Part shown: positions 52,152 through 62,468 of the stretch, piece by piece
Layout of the letters: every line of letters begins with the position of its first letter
Numbering within the stretch: position 1 is the stretch's first letter
Assembly (NCBI GenBank): GCA_019163375.1
Contig: JAFLKK010000009.1
Coordinates: 62,001 to 126,000, forward strand
From: Paludibacter sp.
Lineage (GTDB): Bacteria; Bacteroidota; Bacteroidia; Bacteroidales; Paludibacteraceae
Direction of reading: 5' to 3'
DNA length: 64,000 nt
Made by a program: the position numbers and the translations under genes
The notes under the pieces: generated by a model
Seen by the model: only the letters and a program-made list of their open reading frames with translations
Told to the model about the DNA's origin: nothing
The model's database searches: none

Positions 52152-52500
52152 TTAGTTTTTCGATGGCTTTGGCTGCTTCCTACTTTCGCATAACAACCGT
52201 TCCTGAACTAAAGCTCTCAATTTTTTTATGTAGGTATTTTCTGTTCTTAAGTAACGAAGTTCTTCTTCAAGCTTCTCTAATTCTGTTTCTGGATTTTTCT
52301 TCTTTAGTCTTCCCATAGCTGTGTAGGGTGCCATCTCGTCGTATCATCTAATGATGAGAATAACCTTGCTTTACAAGTTGAGGCCATTTATAAGCCCTGG
52401 ACGGGCTAATTTGATATTTGAACGCTACTTCTTGAAAAGATAAGCAATTATTCAATATATCACACATTATTAACTCTTTCAGATTCAATACATAACAATT
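52152..52500 (-). pseudogene. IS3-type transposase OrfA remnant
   Basis: The minus strand keeps MGRLKKKNPETELEKLEEEL then RYLRTENTYIKKLRALVQER, the leucine-zipper end of an IS3-type OrfA, followed by a stop. The helix-turn-helix part upstream can still be followed as words (FQEVAFKYQISPS, YKWPQLVKQGYSHH) but in a shifted frame with a stop between. OrfB, which should follow, is absent. The element is dead. Coordinates of the 5' end are approximate. Confidence 0.7.
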
Positions 52501-53686
52501 TACAAGGTGGTTGTTAAATTCTAATAGGCTTTTGTTTTAGTAGAAATGAAACCAAGTTTCTATAGATGAATCGCTGATATTTAGATTTATACTTTTGCTC
52601 AATCTGCTTTGTCTGGAATGATAGAACTCGCTGAAGGCTTCTTTTCTACCGAACGAAATCAAGAAGAGTAAACAAAATTTTGAAACGTGGACTTGGTAGT
52701 CAGAAGCAAAGCAAAGCAAAGTGCTCGTAATGGTAGAGGTGAGCCGGTTGTAACCTGAAGAATCATTAAAAATAAAAATAGGCCAATCACTTGAAAATGA
52801 ATATTATTTCTGACTTAAAAGAAGAAATGATTATTCAAAAAGCAACTACAACGATAAATAAATATGTTGAAATTACGACTGAAGTATTTTGATTGAATTT
52901 TGCTCTCAATCTAATCGTGTCAAAATTTAAGTAGATCAATCTGATAGAATACTCGCTGTTACCGCTTCTTACAAATTAAACTTTAAGCACGTAACATATA
53001 GTAAAGCGAAAATTCAAAACTGTTTACTTCGCGGATAATCATATTTTTTTTGTTGTTTTGGGGATTTTTTTCTTGCCTAACTCTTTTTTTGCAAAAGGTA
53101 TTCGGACAATTGTATTTTTTTGTTGAAAAATGAATATAAATGGATCTTTTTTGGTAATTTCGTAAGTGCTTAGACTACTTATTATTTTTAAGTGTAATTT
53201 CCACTCTAAAAATGCAAGTTGTTTTTTAATATGATATTGCCTCTAGCCACTATTTTTTTGTTGTTAACATCTAATGTTGTTTTAATTGTATGTACATCAA
53301 TTGTTTAATATTAGTGTTGTGTTTTGAATCTGGCATATGAGGAGGTAGTTTTCTTTTATTCAATCACTATGTGAATTTTAGTATAGTGACTTTAAAATTT
53401 CCACAAAATTCTTATTTATAAGGTTTTTTTGATCTCTTTTGGGTAAATCCCCCGTGGCTTACAACGAATCTCATTTGATATGGGGATGAGGAGCAATTAA
53501 TACTCTGTCCGCACGCAGCGTGGGTAGTTTATTCGATGTTTTTTTTGTTTAGAAACTTATAACATTAAATGCATTATGATTGTAATCCAAGAAGATAATC
53601 ACATAAATCTAATAACTTGCGCTGTATATAGAAGTTCAGAGACTAAGTTTATTCTTCAGTATTGAGCTTATGCTACTCAGTAAAAT

Positions 53687-56600
53687 ATGTTAACTTATTT
53701 CGTTATTATGAAATTGCACAAATTTATGTACAAGAATCTGAATTTTTTTGAACACAAAGTATTTACTACTAGCACTGTGGTTATACTTCTTTTTCTTACG
53801 AATTATTCGTTTGCAGAATATTCGTTCAAAAATTTCAGTATAGATAGTGGGCTTTCAAGCAATTCAGTAAATGCAATTCTTCGAGATAAAACTGGATATT
53901 TGTGGATTGGCACCAACTTTGGATTAAATCGATATGATGGGAATAATATGAAGGTCTTTAAACAAGATATATCCAATCCAAAATCATTAAATAATAATTA
54001 TGTTTTGTCTTTGGCTCAGGACATTGAGGGTGTGCTTTGGGTACTTACAAAGTCTGGATATTCTACATTTGATTATTATAAAGAATCATTTACGACTGAT
54101 TGTTCATATATACTCAAAGACAGAAAGATAAATGGTAAATATGTTTTTGATGTTATATGTGGAAAAAATAATACAGCTCATATTATAGATAATTACTCCG
54201 CAGTTATTTACAATCACGAAACAAAAACATCAGTCATAGTACGAAAACCGAAATCGAAGGTTAGTTTCCATTCTGGGTGTTTTGATTTAGCTGATAATTT
54301 ATGGCTATTGGATGAAGATTTTATATTGTACAAAGTAAATACTAAGACGGGATTTATTACCGAAACATATAAATATCCATTGCAAGGAAACCGAAAAGGT
54401 GTTAGTCGTTTTTTTTGTGATAAACGAGATAATTTGTGGATAACTATAAATTCAACTTCTTTGTATTTCTTCAATACAAAGAAAGCTGAATGGTATGATT
54501 TTAAAAAGAATTATAGGGGTGCTCTTTTTAATACTTACCCAATAAGAGCCATAGTTGAGGATAATTATAATAAAATCTGGATTGCAACTGATCATGGTGG
54601 GGTAACTCTTATTGACCCCACTACATTTTCAAGTTCTGTAATTCAGGAAAGTGAGAAAAACGAATACTCACTTTCTGAGAACTCAATCACAGCATTGTTT
54701 TCCGATGTTGATGGCACAGTATGGGTCGGTACTTATAAGCAAGGTGTTGATTATTATCATCCATTAAATCGTCGTTACATAACGACAAAGATTCCAGGGC
54801 CGGTAAATAATAACGATATTAATTGCTTCTCAGAGGATAAGGAAGGAAATCTATTCATTGGTACTAATGGGAAGGGACTATTTAAATACAACAAAAAAAC
54901 CGGTGTTTTTTTGAATATAAATTATACTAATTTGGTCTCCAAAGATAAAACTGTTGTATCACTTTTTTCAGATAGTAGAGGAAGGTTGTGGATAGGAACT
55001 TTCTTGGACGGATTGTACTGTTATGATGGAAAGCAATTTATTCATTATAGTACTAATTCTAAATCCAGACCTGTATTGCCGGATGACAATGTATGGAGTC
55101 TTTTGGAAGATGCTAATAAAAATATCTGGATTGGAACTTTAAATAAAGGACTTTTTTGTTTCGATGAAGTGAATAATAAATTTATACCAGTCAGAAATGC
55201 TAATAATCCCAATGCATGCATCGAATGTGCCTATAGAGATAAGAATAACAGATTATTGTTTGGAACTTCATGGGGTATTTATATACTTGATCCTAAAGCC
55301 AAAATTAATCATTTTTTTGAATTTAACAAAAATAACGATAGATATGCAGAGAAAAATTATATCAATTCTATTACACAGGATAAAAAAGGATATTATTGGG
55401 TTGCAACACAAAGCGGACTTGCAGTTTTAAATGACAAAACAAATAAGTATCATTTTTTTACTACCGAAGAAGGGCTTGATAATAAGTTTATTTTTATGGT
55501 TATAGCTGACTCTAACAACGATGTCTGGGTTAGTACATCCAGCGGTCTGTATGTGATTAAAGTGCTGGATTATGCAAATCTTGACGATATTAAAGTTCAG
55601 GTTATTCATTTTAGTAAAGAGGACGGTTTACAGGATAATAAGTTTAATGGTAAATCAGGTTTTCAAACAAGTGATAAGAAGATAATATTCGGAGGAGTAA
55701 ATGGATATAATATAATTGATCCTAAGCTGCTAAAACTGGAAACTAATGCGGCTAATTTAGTGCTTACAAATTTATATCTCGATAATAAACTAGTTTCAAT
55801 AGACGAAATGATTTCGGGGCGTGTGATTCTTAAACAATCTATAGCTAATACAAGCAAATTGTTACTGAGATATAATGAGAATAATATAGCTATCGGTTTT
55901 TCGGCACTGAATTTTATACATCCGGAGAAATATAAATATGAATATCAACTTAAAGGATTTGATGATAAATGGGTAACTATAGATGCTTCAAACCCCGTTG
56001 CAACCTATAGCAATCTGTCAAGTGGGTCATATGTTTTTAATGTTAGAATCAAAGATTATGGTAAATCTTATCCTGAAAATACAATTTCGTTAAAAATTGA
56101 AATTCTGCCACCGTTCTGGTTAACATGGTATGCTTATGTGTTTTACCTTATTGTGTTTGCTGCTTTTGTGATTTTCATATATCGTTTTTTAATTGATAGA
56201 GCAACTTTTAAACTTAGAATTGAACAAGAGTTTAAGGAACGAAAACACATTGAAGAAATAAGTGCCATGAAGGTGAAATTCTTCACCAATCTTAGTCACG
56301 AATTACGCACACCAGTTTCATTGATAATGTTGCCAATTGAGAATATGTTGGCTAAAAATATTGACGCAGGTATAAAAAATAATCTAACTATGGTGTTGCG
56401 AAATGCCAAACGACTGCTTTTTATTGTAAATCAGCTTCTCGATTTCCGAAAATTGGAGGTTGGCGAGATAACCTATCATCCTGTAATTGGAGATATAGTA
56501 AGTTTCATAAAAGACATTACTTTGCCTTTTATGGATATCGCTCAGAATAAAAATATAAAGTTTACGGTTCGCACTAATGTTGAAGAACTTCTCATCAGTT

Positions 56601-57802
56601 TTGATCCGAACAAATTAGAACGTATACTTTTTAATTTACTCTCAAATGCCTTTAAATTTACCGGCAACAGAGGTGCAGTTGAGGTGTCAATTAGCTACGA
56701 TGAACGTTTGAAATTACCGATTGTAATTAAAATTACCGATACCGGAATTGGTATTGAAAAAGATAAAATTCAAAATGTCTTCAAACCATTCTATCAGATA
56801 GAAAGTCAGGGAAGTATTGCAGATATGGGTACAGGCATTGGATTGTCAATAACGCATGAATTTGTTCGTTTACATCAGGGCAATATTAAAGTAGAGAGTG
56901 AAATTGATAAAGGAACTACTTTCATAATAGAACTTCCAATGAGTGAAAGTGCTGTACCAGTTCTTAAAGAAGATTTAGCTGAAGAAGAAATTGTAACACA
57001 ATATGATACTGCTAAACCGCAAACTATTGATGCGGTAGTAAAAAAGAATAAAACAATATTAATTGTTGATGATAACGATGATTTTCGTTTTTATCTTGTT
57101 GAGAATTTACGTGGATTATATAATGTAATTGAGGCAAATAACGGAAAAGTAGCCTATGAAAAAGTAAATCGGTTCTTGCCGGATATAATCGTTTCTGATG
57201 TCAAAATGCCTCAAATGGATGGTTTCGAACTTTGTGCCAAGCTCAAAGGTGAAGTAAATACCTCTCATATTCCTGTTATATTATTGACCGCAAATACACT
57301 TGATGAAGATAAAATTTGTGGGTTTGAAGCTGGAGCCGATGAATATGTTACCAAACCATTTAACGTTGGTGTTTTACAAGCAAGAATTAGAAACTTACTC
57401 GTTAAAATGGATGAGCAGCGAATTAAGGTAAATGAACAACTTGGTTCAGATATTTCTGATATACATTTACCATCACTTGACGAAAAGTTGCTTGAAAAGG
57501 TAATTAGGATTACTAATGAGAAAATGGCAGATACTGAATTTGGTGTTGAAGAACTCAGCAAAGTAATAGGGATGAGTAGTGTTTATCTGAATAAAAAGAT
57601 GTCAGCCCTGACAGGAAAAACTACCAGTGAATATGTGCGATCAATCCGATTGAAAAAGGCAACACAATTGTTAGAGAAAACAGATATGACTATATCTGAA
57701 GTGGCTTATGAAGTGGGTTATAATAGTCCAAAGTATTTTTCGAAATATTTTAAGGATGAATATGGTATCTTGCCTTCAGAATACAGAAAAAACTATATGT
57801 AA
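53687..57802 (+). CDS. Hybrid two-component system (HTCS) sensor-regulator
   Basis: A 1371-residue protein that combines a sensor kinase and its regulator in one chain. After an N-terminal hydrophobic segment (VVILLFLTNYSFA) come about eleven beta-propeller repeats of the reg_prop type (GYLWIGT, NKIWIAT, GTVWVGT, GRLWIGT, NIWIGT and so on), then a Y_Y_Y domain (YEYQLKGFDDKWVTID). A membrane helix lies near 805-830. The HisKA domain has NLSHELRTP (His near 870), the ATPase domain NLLSNAFK and DTGIGIEKD, the receiver VSDVKMPQMDGF (Asp near 1171), and an AraC-type DNA-binding domain ends the chain. HTCS proteins sense glycan fragments and switch on nearby PULs, here probably the SusD/GH3 locus. 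Confidence 0.95.
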   Translation: MLTYFVIMKLHKFMYKNLNFFEHKVFTTSTVVILLFLTNYSFAEYSFKNFSIDSGLSSNSVNAILRDKTGYLWIGTNFGLNRYDGNNMKVFKQDISNPKSLNNNYVLSLAQDIEGVLWVLTKSGYSTFDYYKESFTTDCSYILKDRKINGKYVFDVICGKNNTAHIIDNYSAVIYNHETKTSVIVRKPKSKVSFHSGCFDLADNLWLLDEDFILYKVNTKTGFITETYKYPLQGNRKGVSRFFCDKRDNLWITINSTSLYFFNTKKAEWYDFKKNYRGALFNTYPIRAIVEDNYNKIWIATDHGGVTLIDPTTFSSSVIQESEKNEYSLSENSITALFSDVDGTVWVGTYKQGVDYYHPLNRRYITTKIPGPVNNNDINCFSEDKEGNLFIGTNGKGLFKYNKKTGVFLNINYTNLVSKDKTVVSLFSDSRGRLWIGTFLDGLYCYDGKQFIHYSTNSKSRPVLPDDNVWSLLEDANKNIWIGTLNKGLFCFDEVNNKFIPVRNANNPNACIECAYRDKNNRLLFGTSWGIYILDPKAKINHFFEFNKNNDRYAEKNYINSITQDKKGYYWVATQSGLAVLNDKTNKYHFFTTEEGLDNKFIFMVIADSNNDVWVSTSSGLYVIKVLDYANLDDIKVQVIHFSKEDGLQDNKFNGKSGFQTSDKKIIFGGVNGYNIIDPKLLKLETNAANLVLTNLYLDNKLVSIDEMISGRVILKQSIANTSKLLLRYNENNIAIGFSALNFIHPEKYKYEYQLKGFDDKWVTIDASNPVATYSNLSSGSYVFNVRIKDYGKSYPENTISLKIEILPPFWLTWYAYVFYLIVFAAFVIFIYRFLIDRATFKLRIEQEFKERKHIEEISAMKVKFFTNLSHELRTPVSLIMLPIENMLAKNIDAGIKNNLTMVLRNAKRLLFIVNQLLDFRKLEVGEITYHPVIGDIVSFIKDITLPFMDIAQNKNIKFTVRTNVEELLISFDPNKLERILFNLLSNAFKFTGNRGAVEVSISYDERLKLPIVIKITDTGIGIEKDKIQNVFKPFYQIESQGSIADMGTGIGLSITHEFVRLHQGNIKVESEIDKGTTFIIELPMSESAVPVLKEDLAEEEIVTQYDTAKPQTIDAVVKKNKTILIVDDNDDFRFYLVENLRGLYNVIEANNGKVAYEKVNRFLPDIIVSDVKMPQMDGFELCAKLKGEVNTSHIPVILLTANTLDEDKICGFEAGADEYVTKPFNVGVLQARIRNLLVKMDEQRIKVNEQLGSDISDIHLPSLDEKLLEKVIRITNEKMADTEFGVEELSKVIGMSSVYLNKKMSALTGKTTSEYVRSIRLKKATQLLEKTDMTISEVAYEVGYNSPKYFSKYFKDEYGILPSEYRKNYM

Positions 57803-58049
57803 GAAAAATCCCGAGATTAGTTTATAAACGTCTAAAAGGTTAATTATGTTCATGTAAAATGACTTTTCTAGAAATGGCTCCATCTCTATGTAGGATGTCT
57901 ACGGAGTATATATCTATTGATGAATTTGTTATGATGTTATTATTTGTTCTGAAGGGTATGGTAGTAAAAAAGTTTGTATAAACCTCTGAAATCCATTCTG
58001 GTATTGCTTTATCGAAAAGTTTATTGAAATTCGTTTCAATAAACTTTTT
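57803..58049. other. Gap between the HTCS gene and the dead transposase
   Basis: No gene can be supported. The clearest structure is the hairpin at its right end. A minus-strand reading frame crosses the region but overlaps the hairpin and the antisense of the transposase, so it is not called. Confidence 0.5.
58015..58048. terminator. Long hairpin with TTCG loop
   Basis: AAAAGTTTATTGAAA pairs perfectly over 15 bp with TTTCAATAAACTTTT around a TTCG loop, followed by TT. It looks like a very stable terminator for the HTCS transcript, about 210 bases after the stop. Confidence 0.75.
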
Positions 58050-58054
58050 TAATC

Positions 58055-58873
58055 TATCAAAAACAAGAAAAACAAGGTGTTGGAGTTGCCAAAGTTTGCA
58101 TGTAATTCGATGGTTCAACGAAATATAAAGCATCGTTTCAAATGTAAAGAATGCGGCTTGCTTTTTACAAGAGGTAATCCGGGTGTCAGTAAACAGAATC
58201 GTTTTATCTGGTTTCGTGATTGGATAGTAGGCAAGCAGACCTATGAACACATCAGTTTTGAAAGTGGATATAGTGTACGTACTTTGAAACGTTATTTTGA
58301 AGGCTATTTATCTGATTATCCTACATGAAAAGTTCGAACAGCAGAAAAGGTAAATTTAGTATTTGTGTAGAGACTAGTACTTGAGACGGATTGAGTAATA
58401 TAATCAAAGTAGTAAAGGCTGTAGACACTCAAATTATTACTCAGCGCTGCGTAATTCACATACAAAGAGAAACGCTAACCTGGGTGTCTAGAAACCCTCA
58501 AAGTCAAGCAGGTATAGAATTGCGGTATATTATTCTGAGACTCCATTTTATTGAAGAAAGATGTTATTAGGCTTTTTGGGTTGTTGAATTACAACAATGG
58601 TATGATACCTATCATGATTTTATAAATCAAAAAACTACAAGGCAGACACTAATCGATATTGGTACACTCATAAAAGCGTGAGAAAACCTTTTGCCCATAT
58701 AAAGAGCGCCTTACCAAATATATTTCATTAGATTGATAATGAAATATCTAGAAATCAACAAATGGACTTGAATCCTTTTTTGGATACCTAAAACAAAACA
58801 TATCCATACATAGAGGATTGTCCAAGGAGCATTACAAAAACTAGATCAAATGGTATATGTATTTCAAAAGTAA
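58055..58873 (+). pseudogene. Degenerate DDE transposase (zinc-finger type, IS1249/IS256-like)
   Basis: Conserved transposase words occur in order but in different frames with stop codons between: a CxxC start (CWSCQS), HRFKCKECGLLFTRGNPGVSKQNRFIWFRDWIV at about 58126-58233, GYSVRTLKRYFEGYL, QRCVIHIQRETLTWVSRNPQSQAGIELR at about 58441-58530, WYDTYHDFINQKT, then ALQKLDQMVYVFQK near the end. Several frameshifts and stops prove it inactive. The family name is my best recollection, not a firm match. It separates the HTCS gene from the PUL. Confidence 0.8.
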
Positions 58874-58910
58874 TGAATAGGTTTTTTAGTCATGGATAAT
58901 TACCGGGAAT

Positions 58911-58947
58911 AAATGAGAGAAACCTCATTTTGAAGTTCCTCTCATTT
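58911..58947. repeat. Inverted repeat near the end of the dead transposase
   Basis: AAATGAGAG and CTCTCATTT, nine perfect base pairs, enclose 19 bases just after the degenerate transposase. It could be a terminator or part of an insertion-sequence end; neither is shown. Confidence 0.45.
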
Positions 58948-59175
58948 CGGTATAATCAGAAGTCTATTGCTTGAGAGGTGCTCCTCAGCAGAGCCTATTT
59001 CCTCTTCAACTTCGCTTTAAAGTTATTCATTATTTCTAATAAAATTACCAACTATTTTTGGCATCATTATCTTCTAAAATGTCAGCGGATCTTGCCTAAT
59101 GAATTGTAGGTTTTTATTTTTGTATAAACTATATTATACATTGATAGATGAATTGATTTTTTTTATACACTAACT
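58948..59175. other. Short AT-rich gap before the esterase
   Basis: I see nothing coding here and no terminator with a good T-run after the esterase stop. Confidence 0.5.
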
Positions 59176-59985
59176 TTAGCGGGTTGTGTTTGCCAGAGTA
59201 CCTGATGCTAAGCTGTAAAATGCATTGGCATAGCGTGTCCCTAATGTTATCTGCGAAGTAGCGGTAAAATGTGTGTTGTCGCTGTTAGGAGTCAATCCAC
59301 TAGAATTGACTGAGGCATAATATGGAAGTACGCTTTTCAATCGATTGATTTGAACGTTTATCGAATCCCAACGAGGGCAAGAGGTATTAGTTGCCAGATA
59401 TGTTCCCAATTCGCCAGCAACAATAGGCATATTCTGTATGTTTAGGTCGGTTCTTATTCTTACGAACAGATTTTTCAACTTGCTCTGATAACTAGGATAG
59501 AGGGCAGTGGTTGCATCTGATTCTCCTTGATGCCATATTATACCAATAATTTTACCACTTTTGGCAGCTCGTTTAGCTCTTCTGATTAAGTTTGTGTATA
59601 GGTTGAAATTATTGCCATTGTAATTAAATGTATAGGTTGAACTTAACCAATTATCGATACTCGTCCCACCGGCTGCGCAGGGCACGAGTCCAATTTTTAT
59701 ATTTCCACCAATTTTAAGCGCTAATTGATGTGCAAACTGAATTCCCATTCCTACAGCCGCTTCAGCTTTGTCCCAGTGAAGCGGGTGTTTGGCACGTACC
59801 CAAACTGAGTCTTTGTTTAATGAAAGAATGTTGCTGTAAGTGACTGTATCTGCCGGAGCAAGTTGACTGTAATCTCCCCGTCCGGCCATATTGGATTGTC
59901 CAGCAAGCAGAACTATGTACATGTCCTGAGAATGAACAAAAGTGGAAAAAATTATCGCAAGAAAAATGAATATCGATTTTCTCAT
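59176..59985 (-). CDS. Secreted SGNH/SASA-domain carbohydrate acetylesterase
   Basis: This 269-residue protein has a signal peptide (MRKSIFIFLAIIFSTFVHSQ) and the DUF303/SASA esterase domain. The blocks are VLLAGQSNMAGRG (catalytic Ser near 30), GLVPCAAGGTSI, GIIWHQGESDA (block III, near 150) and SDNTHFTA (Asp/His near 232). Family members take acetyl groups off sialic acid or plant polysaccharides such as acetylxylan. Next to a GH3 enzyme and SusD the second role is more likely, which is inference. It follows the GH3 gene by about 50 bases. Confidence 0.88.
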   Translation of the reverse strand: MRKSIFIFLAIIFSTFVHSQDMYIVLLAGQSNMAGRGDYSQLAPADTVTYSNILSLNKDSVWVRAKHPLHWDKAEAAVGMGIQFAHQLALKIGGNIKIGLVPCAAGGTSIDNWLSSTYTFNYNGNNFNLYTNLIRRAKRAAKSGKIIGIIWHQGESDATTALYPSYQSKLKNLFVRIRTDLNIQNMPIVAGELGTYLATNTSCPRWDSINVQINRLKSVLPYYASVNSSGLTPNSDNTHFTATSQITLGTRYANAFYSLASGTLANTTR

Positions 59986-59996
59986 AAGACAGAAAT

Positions 59997-60025
59997 ATAG
60001 CTTAGCCCGGACTGGACTAAGCTAT
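59997..60025. repeat. Hairpin between GH3 and esterase genes
   Basis: ATAGCTTAG pairs with CTAAGCTAT, 9 bp around an 11-nt loop. It has a T-run only on the plus side, so on the minus transcript it is an intercistronic hairpin, not a terminator. Confidence 0.6.
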
Positions 60026-60034
60026 CTTATTTTT

Positions 60035-62236
60035 TTATTGTAATTCAAATTCAACTTTCCCTTTTATGTCGCGGGAAGAAGTTCCAATTAAAACGGTGAA
60101 TTTACCAGCTTCAGCTGTCCAATCTTTCTTTACGTCACTATAGAATTGCAGGGCAGATTTATCAACCGTGAAAGTCACAGTTTTTTCTTCGCCGGGGTTT
60201 AGTTCAATCTTTTGGAATGCTTTCAGCTCTTTTTCCGGGCGTAGCTCGCTTGATTTTTGATCGTTGATGTAAAGCTGCACAACCTCTTTGCCTTTTACAG
60301 TTCCGGTGTTTTTTACAGGAAAGGAAACGATGATTTGACCATCGGCAGTCATTGCTTTCTTATTGGCTGTAACTTTACCATATCCAAATGTAGTGTAGCT
60401 CAAACCAAAGCCAAATGGAAATTGTGGAGCAATTTTTTTAGTGTCGAACCAACGATAACCTACTAGAATATCTTCTTTGTATACTTCATTGATACTGTCG
60501 CCGGGATAAGCAATAGCTCCGAATGAATGTGCACCATAGTCGTTAAGCTTAGCTGCAAATGTAAATGGCAGTTTTCCGCTTGGATTTACATCGCCTGCAA
60601 GTACATTGGCAATGGCGTGTCCTGCTTCGGAACCGATATACCATGCTTGAACGAGTGTTGTGGCTTGTTTTATCCATGGCATTTCGTAGGCATTTCCGCT
60701 CAACATAACCAATACTACTTTTTTGTTTGCTTTTTGCAATTCTGCAATCAACTCATTTTGTCCAAAAGGCAGTGCATACGAGCGACGGTCATCTCCTTCA
60801 GAGTCCTGCTGTGTATTTTTGTTTAATCCACCTACAAATATAACAATGTCTGATTCCGAAGCCAGTTTAACGGCAGCTTTGAGGAGAGAATCCGGATTTA
60901 ATTTCGATTTCAGTACCTGGTCATATGACACAGCTCCCGAAGCATATCCTAACGAGTATTTCACTTTCTCAGCACCAAATTTTTCTTTCAACCCCTGTAA
61001 AGGCGAAATTTCCCGTTTTACTTTAAGTTCAGACGAACCACCACCTTCAGTTAATTTTCGGGTTGCATTTTCACCTATAACGGCAATGGTTTTATATTTA
61101 GAAGCTACAATCGGAAGTAGCTTTGCTGTGTTTTGGAGCAGTACAATGCCTTCTTCACCTACAGCACGGTCTGCATTGTGGTGTTCTTCATTGGCAAGCG
61201 CCCCGTAAGGTTTATTTACGTTCATGGCTGTCCGGAAAATCAGACGCAGGATACGCGATGCTTTCTCATCAACATTTGAAGTTGGAAGTTGACCCGATTT
61301 CAACAGTTGAAAATACGGTCTTGCCAGGAAATAGTCGTTGTAGGCAAACGCTTTGTTCGACGTGAATCCGTTTGTCCAGCTTCCCATCTCAATGTCCAGA
61401 CCATTGAGAGCCGCCAGTTTGGTGTTATGTGCACCACCCCAGTCGGTAATAACACAGCCATCAAATTTCCACTCATCTTTCAGGATTTTCATTAAGGTCA
61501 GATTATTTTCGCAGGCAAATTCCCCACGGATTTTATTGTATGCCCCCATAATGGTCCATACACCTGCTTCTGTCACTGCGGCTTTGAAGGCGGGAAGATA
61601 AATCTCATATAAAGCACGGTCGCTCAGTTCTACATTAATATGTCCGCGCCATTTCTCTTGATCGTTGAGCACATAGTGTTTTATACAAGCAGCAACTCCA
61701 TTCTTTTGAACTCCCTGAATATATGGAACAACCATTTTCGATGCTAAATAGGGATCTTCTCCCATATATTCGAAATTACGGCCGTTCAAAGGCGTACGAT
61801 AAATGTTTACACCCGGTCCAAGTAACACATCTTTGCGGCGATAACGGGCTTCTTCACCCACCGCATTTCCATAAAGTGTTGACATTTTAGGATTCCAAGT
61901 TGCTGCCAGGCAAGTCAACGCAGGAAAAGCAGTACATGAGTCATTTGTCCAGTTGGCATGTCCCCAACTATCCCACAGAATTTCCATACGTACACCGTGA
62001 GGACCATCGCTCATCCATATTTCTGGAATTCCTAAACGTGGCACCCCATGGCTACTGAACTTAGACTGTGCGGTACACAGTTTCACTTTTTCGTCCAATG
62101 TCATTTTGGAAAGTGCATCTTTTACCCGTACTTCGATGGGTTGGCTGTTGTCTAAATAAACAGGTTTAGTCTGTGCTGAGATGTGTAAGATAAAGACTGT
62201 TAGAATTGTAGAAAATAGAAAATGTTTTGCTTTCAT
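60035..62236 (-). CDS. Glycoside hydrolase family 3 beta-glycosidase
   Basis: A 733-residue secreted enzyme (signal MKAKHFLFSTILTVFILHISAQ). The catalytic nucleophile lies in CVITDWGGAHNTKLAALNGLDIEMG (Asp near 264). LGPGVNIYRTPLNGRNFEYMGEDPYLASKM and ACIKHYVLNDQE are standard GH3 substrate-binding segments. The C-terminal end (KNTGTVKGKEVVQLYINDQ to EKELKAFQKIELNPGE) is the fibronectin type III-like domain. It is likely a beta-glucosidase or beta-xylosidase acting on oligosaccharides brought in by the Sus-like proteins. The specificity cannot be read from the sequence. Confidence 0.95.
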   Translation of the reverse strand: MKAKHFLFSTILTVFILHISAQTKPVYLDNSQPIEVRVKDALSKMTLDEKVKLCTAQSKFSSHGVPRLGIPEIWMSDGPHGVRMEILWDSWGHANWTNDSCTAFPALTCLAATWNPKMSTLYGNAVGEEARYRRKDVLLGPGVNIYRTPLNGRNFEYMGEDPYLASKMVVPYIQGVQKNGVAACIKHYVLNDQEKWRGHINVELSDRALYEIYLPAFKAAVTEAGVWTIMGAYNKIRGEFACENNLTLMKILKDEWKFDGCVITDWGGAHNTKLAALNGLDIEMGSWTNGFTSNKAFAYNDYFLARPYFQLLKSGQLPTSNVDEKASRILRLIFRTAMNVNKPYGALANEEHHNADRAVGEEGIVLLQNTAKLLPIVASKYKTIAVIGENATRKLTEGGGSSELKVKREISPLQGLKEKFGAEKVKYSLGYASGAVSYDQVLKSKLNPDSLLKAAVKLASESDIVIFVGGLNKNTQQDSEGDDRRSYALPFGQNELIAELQKANKKVVLVMLSGNAYEMPWIKQATTLVQAWYIGSEAGHAIANVLAGDVNPSGKLPFTFAAKLNDYGAHSFGAIAYPGDSINEVYKEDILVGYRWFDTKKIAPQFPFGFGLSYTTFGYGKVTANKKAMTADGQIIVSFPVKNTGTVKGKEVVQLYINDQKSSELRPEKELKAFQKIELNPGEEKTVTFTVDKSALQFYSDVKKDWTAEAGKFTVLIGTSSRDIKGKVEFELQ

Positions 62237-62468
62237 GAATTTTAGTAAGATATTTAAATTGAAGAAAAAGTTGTTTGATGAAATTTTCAGAACAAAAATA
62301 GTTTATAATAATACATTAGTTATATATTAAAAAATAATATTTTGGGTCTGTTTGAGTATCAATCTGAGTTATCAATCATTAAAATGATATTGGTAGTGTT
62401 CTATTATAAAATGAACAGGATGATTAGCCTAAACTAATCATCCTATAAAACTTATTTAACTTACTAAA

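Larger units (their letters stand above)
51758..53686. other. Non-coding or degenerate accessory stretch after the integrase
   Basis: About 1.9 kb with no intact gene that I can support. It holds an IS3-type orfA remnant on the minus strand, five GATT copies at 51935-51954, three GCAAA copies at 52706-52720, and otherwise AT-rich sequence that has no coding look. Part of it is the promoter zone of the HTCS gene. The attachment site partner of the tRNA was searched for here by eye and not found. Confidence 0.6.

Noticed and set aside
57840-58250. A 136-residue minus-strand reading frame after the HTCS gene
   Set aside because: It runs antisense to the dead transposase and across the perfect TTCG hairpin. 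Its last 50 residues look somewhat protein-like, but I recognise no family, so I do not call it.
58911-58947. Inverted repeat as the exact terminal repeat of the dead insertion sequence
   Set aside because: Both arms lie on the same side of the transposase remnant, so it does not flank the element. It is kept only as a repeat.
50171-59175. Direct repeat of the tRNA-Ser 3' end as right attachment site
   Set aside because: I looked for a second copy of the T-arm/acceptor sequence to the right and found none in the window.
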